DNA of 64,000 nucleotides from Paenibacillus sp. KS-LC4. Its GTDB lineage: Bacteria > Bacillota > Bacilli > Paenibacillales > Paenibacillaceae. Positions 17,029 through 24,032 of the stretch are shown here, one piece after another. The stretch lies in assembly GCF_036894955.1 (NCBI RefSeq), contig NZ_CP145905.1, positions 441,501-505,500 on the forward strand, in the 5' to 3' direction. The number at the start of each line of letters is the position of its first letter. Positions within the stretch are counted from its first letter, which is position 1. The translations under genes were made by a program, and so were the position numbers. The notes beneath the pieces are model-generated. The model did no database searches. It saw only the letters and a program-made list of their open reading frames with translations, and was not told the DNA's origin.

Positions 17029-17862
17029 ATGACTACCGTTCAAGCTCTGATTGAAGCGATGCCTTTCATTCGACAAATGATTCGTGAAGATGTTTCGCTA
17101 TCCATCATTGATGAGAAATCCTATGTTTACTATGATACAGAGGACCTGTTCAAGCTCGGATTTAAATCCGGCGACCCTTTGCTGGAGGCTAATCAGAACT
17201 ATAAGGATTTGAAGAATGGCAACGAGAGGACGGTAGCTCATATTCCGAAGGAAATAGCTGGTATTCCGCTGGATTGCTTATTTCTGCCTATAAAAAATGA
17301 ACAAGGCGAAATGCAAGCTTGCCTGTGCGTCGCCTACAAAATGGATAATCAAGAGCTGCTGAAGCAGCTCATGGATAAGACGGAGCTTTTTAATGGAAAA
17401 TTGCTTGATGGTGTCCAGCATCTGGCTGCCCATTCGGAGCAGTTGAACTCCACATCCGAGGAAATTTTAATTAATACGAAGGAAGCGGTCGACAAGTCAC
17501 GCGATGTCAATAAAGTGGCAGGCTTTATCCGCGAAATTTCAGAGCAAACCAATCTGCTTGGGCTCAATGCAGCAATTGAAGCAGCACGTGTAGGTGAAGC
17601 GGGAGCAGGCTTTGGCGTGGTAGCGTCGGAAATTCGCAAGCTGTCCGTGGATACGAAGGGGGCGACCACGCGAATTGAGCAGTCGCTCAAGCTGGTGCAG
17701 GAGTCAATCAAGCTGATGGAAACGGAAATTGCTGAAATCACATCCTCCTCCCAAGAGCAAGCAAGGCTGGTCAGCGATCTCATGGAGGTTATTGAACAGA
17801 TCAACGAAACGGGGCTGGAAATGCACGGCTTTATTAAAAAAGTCATCTCGTATCAGCAATAA
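17029..17862 (+). CDS. Soluble methyl-accepting chemotaxis protein
   Basis: A 277-residue cytoplasmic chemoreceptor with no membrane helix and no HAMP. Residues 1-110 form a small sensor domain of mixed alpha/beta character (it includes DGPLL-like loops and [21 protein letters not shown]), and residues 125-277 are a shortened signalling hairpin with the tip [20 protein letters not shown] and [13 protein letters not shown]. The architecture resembles the soluble B. subtilis receptor YfmS. ATG 17020 is also in frame; 17029 gives a better distance to AGGGG. It probably senses an internal signal and joins the receptor array through the tip. Confidence 0.88.
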   Translation: MTTVQALIEAMPFIRQMIREDVSLSIIDEKSYVYYDTEDLFKLGFKSGDPLLEANQNYKDLKNGNERTVAHIPKEIAGIPLDCLFLPIKNEQGEMQACLCVAYKMDNQELLKQLMDKTELFNGKLLDGVQHLAAHSEQLNSTSEEILINTKEAVDKSRDVNKVAGFIREISEQTNLLGLNAAIEAARVGEAGAGFGVVASEIRKLSVDTKGATTRIEQSLKLVQESIKLMETEIAEITSSSQEQARLVSDLMEVIEQINETGLEMHGFIKKVISYQQ

Positions 17863-17943
17863 ACCGATAGCAAAGGGCGATTTTACTCCATTTGCGCATG
17901 TATGCTATGATTCGAGCATACCCTACAACTGGAATGAAATCAG

Positions 17944-18897
17944 GTGAAAGTTATTAAAATCGGTTTTCGGACGATTAAGACGGCAGTTGGCGTCAGCCTG
18001 TCGATCTTAATCGCCCATTATTTGCAGCTTGAAAACTTTACGGCAGCGGGCATTTTGACGCTTCTTTGTATTCAGCGCTCTCGCCGTCAGTCGAATCAAG
18101 CAGCCATCAGCCGCTTTCTTGCTTGTATGACGGGCATGCTTTTCTCGATGCTCATGTTTCAATTGCTCGGCTACCATGCGTATGCTTTTTTGGTCGTGCT
18201 GCTGTTGTTCATTCCGTTTTGCGTGAAGCTGCGCATACATGAAGGCATAGCAAGCAGCGCGGTTATTATGATGCATGTATTTGTCCATGGCAAGGTCGAG
18301 GTATCTTTTCTGTTCAATGAGCTGTTCGTCGTCGTGATTGGCCTTGGCGTTGCGCTGCTGGTTAACAGCTACATGCCGAGTATTGATAAGGAAATGACCC
18401 GCTACAAGCAGGAGACGGAGCGTTATATTGCCGTCATTCTCAAGGAATATGCTTGTTATTTGAAGAAGGGGTATACGCTGTGGGATGGAAATGAGCTGCT
18501 GCAGCTGGAAACGGTGCTGCGGAAGGCGAGCCAAATTGCCCAACTGGATGCGGAAAATTACCGATCACTCAAGAAAGGGCCGAGCTATCGTCAATATTTT
18601 GAGCAAAAGCGCAAGCAATATGATTTGCTGGAGCGTCTGCTGCCGCTGGTCTCGCAAATTACTTCGCAGTTGGAGCAGGGTGAACGGATTGGCGAATGTA
18701 TGGAGCAGCTCGGCGCTTATGTTGGCGAGGCAGAGTCTTCACGAGAAGACCGTTACGATTATTTTTATGAAATGCTGCGCGGCGTGCGCGAATATCATAA
18801 GCTGCTGCCTTTGCCGCAGACGAGGGATGAATTTGAAAACCGCGCCAGCCTGTTTGCGGTAGCTAATGAGCTGGAGCGGTTTGTCAATACACTTTAG
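17944..18897 (+). CDS. Aromatic acid exporter-family membrane protein (YqjA-like)
   Basis: A 317-residue protein with four to five N-terminal membrane helices (residues 1-145) beginning FRTIKTAVGVSLSILIAHYL, then a long cytoplasmic helical domain (about 150-317). This is the ArAE_1 plus C-terminal domain organisation of the FUSC-related family typified by B. subtilis YqjA. Family members are annotated as aromatic acid exporters, but a substrate is rarely demonstrated. It begins at GTG 17944 with a weak upstream GGAATGAAA. It lies 81 bases after the soluble chemoreceptor; no terminator is seen between them, so they may be co-transcribed. Confidence 0.8.
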   Translation: MKVIKIGFRTIKTAVGVSLSILIAHYLQLENFTAAGILTLLCIQRSRRQSNQAAISRFLACMTGMLFSMLMFQLLGYHAYAFLVVLLLFIPFCVKLRIHEGIASSAVIMMHVFVHGKVEVSFLFNELFVVVIGLGVALLVNSYMPSIDKEMTRYKQETERYIAVILKEYACYLKKGYTLWDGNELLQLETVLRKASQIAQLDAENYRSLKKGPSYRQYFEQKRKQYDLLERLLPLVSQITSQLEQGERIGECMEQLGAYVGEAESSREDRYDYFYEMLRGVREYHKLLPLPQTRDEFENRASLFAVANELERFVNTL

Positions 18898-18923
18898 CCC
18901 TCCGAAGCGGCAAGCAAAACAAT

Positions 18924-18978
18924 AAAGCCAAGCTATTCTCTTCCTGTACTCTGGGAGAGGGTGGCTTGGCTTTTTTAT
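18924..18978. terminator. Intrinsic terminator
   Basis: Stem 18924-18934 with 18963-18973 around an inner pyrimidine/purine stem (CTCTTCC with GGGAGAG), followed by TTTTTT on the + strand. It separates the exporter gene from the convergent RacA-like gene. Confidence 0.75.
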
Positions 18979-19000
18979 AACGGGCTGACAGGAGCCGCTT

Positions 19001-19612
19001 TCAGAAGAAGGAGAAGGGCAGCCGGAAGAGATTTTTTTTCTTATTCTGCTTGCGCTCCATGCTCGCTGCAGCATTTTGCAGAGCAACAAGCGAGGAAAGC
19101 TGCCTATTGCGCTCCTGCATGCTCGATAGGGAAGCCGCCAATTGATTAAGCGTTTGACGAATTTCCTCCAGCTCCTCGCGGTGATGAAGCAGCTGAACGC
19201 CAATGACCTCGTCTGCTTTGCGCGCTAACGTTCCTTCTATGCGCTCCAGGCGTTCTGCCAGCTCTTCCTGCGGATTTTTGAGATCACAGGCGGAATCGAG
19301 TCTGTTCTCCGCAGCCTCCAGGCCGAAAGCGGGAAATTGAGCGGAAGCATCAGCGGCACTGGCAGCCACTTGCTGAAGCCCGGTGACATCGACCGTTTGA
19401 ATGAGCGCAGGCAAGGTCATCTCATGAAGCAGCTCACCCGCCTCAAGCTTCGTCTTTACGCTTTGCAGCTTCTCTAAAGCAGGCTCATCAAAAATATAAT
19501 GACCGAACATATCCTTGCTAAAGGAGGCGGGAAATAGGGCAACCCAGCGTCTGATCGTCGTTTCGCTCACAGCGAGCTGTCTGGCAGCATCTTTCGTTTT
19601 TAACAGATTCAT
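19001..19612 (-). CDS. RacA-like chromosome-anchoring protein (MerR-type HTH)
   Basis: A 203-residue protein with an N-terminal MerR-like helix-turn-helix (LKTKDAARQLAVSETTIRRW, residues 4-23, then the FGHYIFDEPALEKLQSVK wing), a variable linker, a long coiled coil (about 115-178) and a basic, aromatic tail (KKKNLFRLPFSFF). This layout and length match RacA, which binds centromere-like sites and anchors the origin region at the pole during sporulation. An alternative is an ordinary MerR-like regulator with a coiled coil. GAGGTG lies eight bases before ATG 19612. The 289 bases between this start and 19901 hold no recognisable gene. Confidence 0.62.
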   Translation of the reverse strand: MNLLKTKDAARQLAVSETTIRRWVALFPASFSKDMFGHYIFDEPALEKLQSVKTKLEAGELLHEMTLPALIQTVDVTGLQQVAASAADASAQFPAFGLEAAENRLDSACDLKNPQEELAERLERIEGTLARKADEVIGVQLLHHREELEEIRQTLNQLAASLSSMQERNRQLSSLVALQNAAASMERKQNKKKNLFRLPFSFF

Positions 19613-19901
19613 TAGCGAGCACCTCGTTTCATTCGTCTTTGCTGTTAAGTATTCGTGGTGGATGAGGTACTCCCTGCTAGGGTGACAAAGGTAGTGTCGA
19701 ATCGCTAAAACTAGTGTGAAACTGCCGAAAAATGCAACTGCCGCGCGAGCTTACGCGCTTTCTCCCGTAATTGGGAAATCCCTTTGTGAATATGGCGTCC
19801 AAACGTACGAGGGTTGCTTTTTTTCGACAGCAAAAGCCGGGTTTGCGCTATTCTTTTTACCTAAAAATAGGTAGTATAGAGAAAAGGAAGTTTTTCCAGC
19901 T

Positions 19902-20825
19902 TTACTGAGTGTCCCATTTGTATTTTTCATTATAGATTTCGGAAACCTCCGCGCCAAGCGCTCCCCAATTATGCTGCGGGTTATTGCGAATGACATTGTA
20001 GAGCCGCAGAAAGCGGTCCTTCGGCAGCTTGCGTGCATAGCGCATAACCAGATGCGGGTATAAAATGACGTAGCGCTTCAAGCGAACGGCTGCACCGGCA
20101 ATGCCGACGAGAATAGGCTCCCCGCCCTTCATTCGCAAAATTTGCGCTTCATGAATGAGGGCGTAGCGGAACGCTTTCTCCTTCAGCAAGCCTCGATTCA
20201 GCTTGGCAAGCTCGCCCATATATTGGACAAGGTCCGGATTGAAGTGGTCGAGCAGCAGCGGCTCCAGCATCAGGTCCATATCTTTGCGCAGTACAAATGA
20301 TTGCAGCAGCAAAATTTGCTCTACCTTAATTTGGTCCGTGCGAACGAGCGTGCCGATCTCGCGCAGCATCTCATATGCTCGCTGCTTCTCGCCGTTATGA
20401 AATACCGCGATTGCGGCTTCGCGGTCGAGCCGCAGCCCGTCCACCAGCTTAAACGACTCTCTTTGCAGCAGCTTCCCTAATTGGAAGCTAATCCGCTCGG
20501 CACGCGTGCTTCGGCGCATCATCCATAACAGGGCGAGAGACGTTACGCCGCCAGCGGCGCAAAGACTTGTCTGCAAAGTTGACTCCGAAAAGAATATTCC
20601 AGCGGCAACAAGGGCAAGGATGAGAATAGTTTCCTTAACGATGCTGCTTCGTTGCAGCGACAGCGCCTTTTTCTCCAGTTTAATGAGGGAGGATTTCCCA
20701 CAGGAGGGGCAGGTTTTGTAGCCAAGTATAGTGAAGCGGCCGCAGCTGCGGCAAATTTTAAGCTTTTCATAAGCTTGTCGTGTTTTAATGTAGGGATTCA
20801 GCTGAACGGGTATTTTTTTCATCAT
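19902..20825 (-). CDS. Zinc-ribbon membrane protein of unknown function
   Basis: A 307-residue protein I cannot assign. Residues 25-45 hold a zinc ribbon with two CxxC pairs (CRSCGRF and CPSCGKS), residues 62-102 form two transmembrane helices in a hairpin, and residues 110-307 are a cytoplasmic, helix-rich region that may contain TPR-like repeats (for example EKQRAYEMLREIG and NRGLLKEKAFRYALIHEAQ). Two ATG codons are adjacent (20825, 20822); GGGGGA lies upstream. The start overlaps the stop of the small gene at 20822-20974 by four bases (ATGA), so the two are translationally coupled. Confidence 0.75.
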   Translation of the reverse strand: MMKKIPVQLNPYIKTRQAYEKLKICRSCGRFTILGYKTCPSCGKSSLIKLEKKALSLQRSSIVKETILILALVAAGIFFSESTLQTSLCAAGGVTSLALLWMMRRSTRAERISFQLGKLLQRESFKLVDGLRLDREAAIAVFHNGEKQRAYEMLREIGTLVRTDQIKVEQILLLQSFVLRKDMDLMLEPLLLDHFNPDLVQYMGELAKLNRGLLKEKAFRYALIHEAQILRMKGGEPILVGIAGAAVRLKRYVILYPHLVMRYARKLPKDRFLRLYNVIRNNPQHNWGALGAEVSEIYNEKYKWDTQ

Positions 20826-20974
20826 GAGTTCCCCCGGTCGTTGCTCTTAAAGATAGCTAAGGCAAGCTGATCAAGCTGCTCTGGCGTGGGTGCTTTCTTA
20901 TGCTGATTATAGTAGTGGACACCCCGGAGTAAGACGAAAAGAAACAATATTCCCAGACATACGTATGTAACCAT
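20822..20974 (-). CDS. Small single-pass membrane protein coupled to zinc-ribbon gene
   Basis: A 50-codon frame from ATG 20974 to TGA 20822. GAGGA lies nine bases before the ATG. The product starts with one hydrophobic helix (MVTYVCLGILFLFVLLRGV) followed by a basic patch and a soluble tail with PTPEQLDQLALAIF. Its stop codon overlaps the start of the downstream gene in the classic ATGA form. The combination of ribosome site, membrane-helix composition and stop/start overlap is strong support for a real gene despite its length. Function unknown; it may be a subunit of the downstream protein. Confidence 0.62.
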   Translation of the reverse strand: MVTYVCLGILFLFVLLRGVHYYNQHKKAPTPEQLDQLALAIFKSNDRGNS

Positions 20975-21095
20975 AAGCGCGAGTCCTCTCTTATGCTTGA
21001 AGTGATTTAAGCCATTCTATCAGGTATACTGACAGTATATCATTATTGAGACAACAAGGACCAATATGCTTAATTTGTGGAGAAGGAGCCAGAAG

Positions 21096-22874
21096 ATGAT
21101 TCAAATATATCGTTACCTCACCCTGTTATTACTTATAACGTTACTTCCACTAGCCGGATTTGCTCCCGCTCCAGCACATGCAGCTGCGCAGAGCTCGCAA
21201 ATCGACGCCGTTCTGGTACTGGATGTCAGCCAGTCCATGAGCACAAGTGATCCGGCCGGCATCGGCAATGAGGCGATGAAGATGTTCATCGACATGCTGT
21301 CCGAAAAGGGCGATCAGGTGGGCATCGTATCCTATACCGATCAAATCCAGCGGGAGAAGGCGCTGCTCGAAATTAGCTCGGCTGCGGATAAGACGAACCT
21401 CAAGCAGTTCATCGACCAGCTCAAAAGAGGGGCCTATACCGACATCGCTGTCGGCGTGAAAGAGGCAGTGCAAATATTGAATGACGGTGCCGACCCCGAT
21501 CATGAGCCTTTGATCATCGTGCTGGCGGACGGAAACAATGATTTTAATTCGAAGTCGGGACGCACGCAGGCCGATTCGGATGCCGATATGGCCGAGGCGC
21601 TCAAGGAAGCGACCAGCAAGGGCTATCCCGTCTATACCATTGGACTGAATGCGGATGGCAAGCTGAATAAAGCGGCACTGGAAAGCGTGTCCCAACAAAC
21701 GGGCGGGAAATCGTTTTCCACAAATACAGCGGCTGATCTGCCGCAAATTCTAAGTGAAATTTTCGCCAGCCACTCACAGCTGAATGTCGTGCCTGTCGAT
21801 TCTTTTACAGCGGATGGCAATTATCAGGATGTCAAAATCACGGTACCAAACAGCAACGTGCTTGAGGCGAATATATCTATTACATCCTCCAAGCAGGTTG
21901 AGGCAAGGCTCATTGATCCGGCGGGCAATAAAATAGCCATTCCAAGCGATCAGGTGCTGCTCTCCACTTCCAAAACGTATTCCTTAATGAAGCTGCTAAA
22001 GCCGGAGGAGGGCGATTGGACGCTTCAAGTGAAGGGGGCGGATCGCGACAAAATCGACATCAATCTTATTTTCAACTATGATCTGGCGCTGGAGATGGAT
22101 AAGCTGCAAAGCTCGTCATACAGCAAGGGAGACAGCATTCCTATTAACGCTTATCTGGTAAGCGGCGGGAGCAAGTTAAGTGATCAAGAGCAATATCGCA
22201 ACATGAAGGCGGTTCTGTACGTCAATGATTTGGATAGCGGCACGACAGAGGAAGTTCAGCTGAGCAATGCGGGTGATCATTTTGAAGGCACCTACAAGGT
22301 GGCAGATAAGCATGATTATGAGCTGAAGGTTCGTGCGGAGGAGGCAAGCTTCTACCGTGAAACTGCCGCCGTAAAAATTAGTGCCAAAGGCGGCGCTTCG
22401 GCGAGCACAGGCACGGGGACTGCTGCGGAAAGCGAGAAGCCATTCCCGCTCATTCCCGTCATTATCGGAGCGCTTGTTCTAATAGCGCTGCTGGTCGCTG
22501 CATATTTCATTATGCGTTACTTGAAGCAAGCGCGGCGCGGCTTTGTCGGTCAGATCATCATAGAGATTCGCGATGAGAATACGGGCGACAAAACGTTCCC
22601 GCAATATAAAAAGCTGAATGCCTTCCGCGGCAAATTCTCGCTGCATCAGCTGCTGCAGCTGGCGCCGGAGCTGAAGGAAACGGAGAAGCTCATTTTCGTA
22701 CCGGGCAACGGCGACCGCCTTGTTCTTCGTAATGGCTCGCCGTGTACGGTGGAGAAATCCGGTCGTGCGGTTGATGCCAGCGGCAGCGGCGGCCTTGAGG
22801 TCAAGAGCGGGGAGCGGTTGACCATTCCTTTGCAGCAGATCGATAAAACGATTTTTATCGAATATATAGTGTGA
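21096..22874 (+). CDS. Membrane-anchored von Willebrand factor A (VWA) domain protein
   Basis: A 592-residue protein: signal peptide (1-30, ending AHA), extracellular VWA domain (about 36-215), a beta-rich external region (about 225-435), one transmembrane helix (about 450-475, PLIPVIIGALVLIALLVAAY) and a cytoplasmic beta-rich tail of about 115 residues. The metal-ion-dependent adhesion site is intact: Asp43-x-Ser45-x-Ser47, a Thr in GAYTDIAVGV and an Asp in VLADGNND. ATG 21096 is preferred to the in-frame ATG 21066 because AAGGAG lies seven bases before it. It lies upstream of the tubulin/GTPase operon, separated by repeat-filled DNA, and is probably part of the same system as a surface sensor or adhesin. 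Confidence 0.85.
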   Translation: MIQIYRYLTLLLLITLLPLAGFAPAPAHAAAQSSQIDAVLVLDVSQSMSTSDPAGIGNEAMKMFIDMLSEKGDQVGIVSYTDQIQREKALLEISSAADKTNLKQFIDQLKRGAYTDIAVGVKEAVQILNDGADPDHEPLIIVLADGNNDFNSKSGRTQADSDADMAEALKEATSKGYPVYTIGLNADGKLNKAALESVSQQTGGKSFSTNTAADLPQILSEIFASHSQLNVVPVDSFTADGNYQDVKITVPNSNVLEANISITSSKQVEARLIDPAGNKIAIPSDQVLLSTSKTYSLMKLLKPEEGDWTLQVKGADRDKIDINLIFNYDLALEMDKLQSSSYSKGDSIPINAYLVSGGSKLSDQEQYRNMKAVLYVNDLDSGTTEEVQLSNAGDHFEGTYKVADKHDYELKVRAEEASFYRETAAVKISAKGGASASTGTGTAAESEKPFPLIPVIIGALVLIALLVAAYFIMRYLKQARRGFVGQIIIEIRDENTGDKTFPQYKKLNAFRGKFSLHQLLQLAPELKETEKLIFVPGNGDRLVLRNGSPCTVEKSGRAVDASGSGGLEVKSGERLTIPLQQIDKTIFIEYIV

Positions 22875-22875
22875 T

Positions 22876-23097
22876 GGTTTTAGGGTTCGTAAAACCGCTG
22901 GGGATGGTGAAGGGTGGAGCTGCGCGGCGTGAAAGGTTTGGCCTACGATCGTCATTGCCCTTGGAATTGTTGAATAAACCGCCGAGCGGTACAATTCCAA
23001 GGACAAAAACGAACGCTCCGCTTCTCCAGCTCAAACCTTTCACTTCGCTGCGCTCCCCCTTTCACCGCCATGGTTTTAAAGAACATTAAAACCGTGG
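22876..23097. repeat. Large imperfect palindromic element A
   Basis: A 222-bp non-coding palindrome starting two bases after the VWA stop codon. Nested arms: GGTTTTA/TAAAACC hairpins at both ends (22876-22896 and 23068-23097), a 35-base imperfect arm pair (22906-22940 with 23032-23066) containing the perfect 12-mers GTGAAAGGTTTG and CAAACCTTTCAC, a second perfect 12-mer pair (22959-22970 with 22991-23002), and a five-base apical stem (22978-22982 with 22986-22990). No transposase is encoded. A dispersed palindromic element (MITE or REP-like) is the best guess. Confidence 0.75.
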
Positions 23098-23139
23098 GGG
23101 TTCTAGCGGGGGAGATCACCCCGTGAACCTAACAGATGT

Positions 23140-23300
23140 AAAGACAAAAGATAAAAGCAGAAAACACAAAGCACAAAGATGAAAGCAGAAAGATGAAAGC
23201 AGAAAGCACAAGGCAGAAAGCAGAAAGATGAAAGCAGAAAACACAAAGCAGAAAGCAGAAAGCACAAAGATGAAAGCAGAAAGATGAAAGATAAAAGATG
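23140..23300 (+). repeat. 23 uninterrupted purine-rich heptamers
   Basis: Exactly 23 consecutive 7-base units fill 161 bp without any insertion or deletion. Consensus AAAGNNN; 20 of 23 units begin AAAG, the others AAAA (2) and AAGG (1). The last three bases alternate mainly between CAG, ATG, CAC and ATA. Almost all bases on the + strand are A, G or C, with T only in the sixth position. The period is not a multiple of three, so the open frame on the minus strand is a by-product. Confidence 0.9.
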
Positions 23301-23407
23301 GAGTGCAAAAATTAGGGAGTGTGAGCAATCTGGAGTCGGCTTGCTGAGATTATAGCCGAGATCGTGTCGCTCAGGACACTTACTCCTTTTTTGAAGGACT
23401 GAGATTC

Positions 23408-23523
23408 CGCTATTTTGGTTTTTAAGGCGATTTCAAGGGGCAAGCGGACTGGAAAGCCGTTATCCTACCCATTATTCCGTCAAAATAGCCATTTTCAGCG
23501 CATTAACGGCTCCTGAGTCCGCT
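23408..23523. repeat. Interleaved imperfect palindromic element B
   Basis: Two inverted pairs interlock: CGCTATTTTG (23408-23417) with CAAAATAGCC (23481-23490), 9 of 10 matched, and a 20-base pair (23443-23462 with 23504-23523), 16 of 20 matched, bounded by AGCGGACT and AGTCCGCT. The interleaved order could form a pseudoknot or alternative hairpins in RNA. Between this element and 23957 I see no gene. Confidence 0.55.
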
Positions 23524-23957
23524 GCTTATGACTAACCCATCATTTAGTTGATATAGCGTCTCCTGTGTCCGCCAAGTCTTTCTTTGTACAAGGAGCAGGT
23601 CTCAGTCATAAGGGGCATGGAGAAAAAATATTAGAGGATTTGCGAGGGGGGAGGAGCCTTGCGGTCGTCTATTGTAGATAAGCTTTTGCGGCAATATAGG
23701 GCCGGCGGGAAGAATGGTGAGAAAAGCGGACTGGGATGAAATGAAAAGATTAGCTTAGCCTTGCGAAGCGTTAGCGCTCGTTTAAAGCTTCCCTTAGGAA
23801 AGCAGCTTCGTAACCATATGCCGTTAACTCTTAAATTTCCTCCTCGGGGAATCATGAATAGAAATTCAGGGGGAAGGACGTTTGGAGATCGGAAGTGAAG
23901 TCAAACTTTGCCTACAATGCAGCTTCCTTCTCACCATCTTTCTCATTATCCTTCTAA

Positions 23958-23997
23958 ACAGCCATACAGCCATACAGCCATACAGCCATATAGCAAT
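23958..23997 (+). repeat. Octamer tandem repeat in leader of tubulin-like gene
   Basis: Four perfect copies of ACAGCCAT (23958-23989) followed by a degenerate fifth, ATAGCAAT (23990-23997). The array ends 35 bases before the ATG of the tubulin-like gene, so copy-number change would alter leader length or promoter spacing. Confidence 0.85.
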
Positions 23998-24032
23998 TAC
24001 AGCAATGATTCATACCATTTGGAGGTAGAACA

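Noticed and set aside
22875-23097. Simple rho-independent terminator for the VWA gene
   Set aside because: There are strong stems but no T-run after them, and the nested arms extend over 222 bp, so a plain terminator does not explain the structure.
23140-23300. CRISPR array
   Set aside because: Units are seven bases long with no spacer-repeat alternation and no cas genes are present.
23116-23328. Minus-strand 70-codon hydrophobic frame (Phe/Leu/Ser/Cys repeats)
   Set aside because: It is the reverse complement of the AAAGNNN heptamer array; the periodic protein is an artefact of the DNA repeat.
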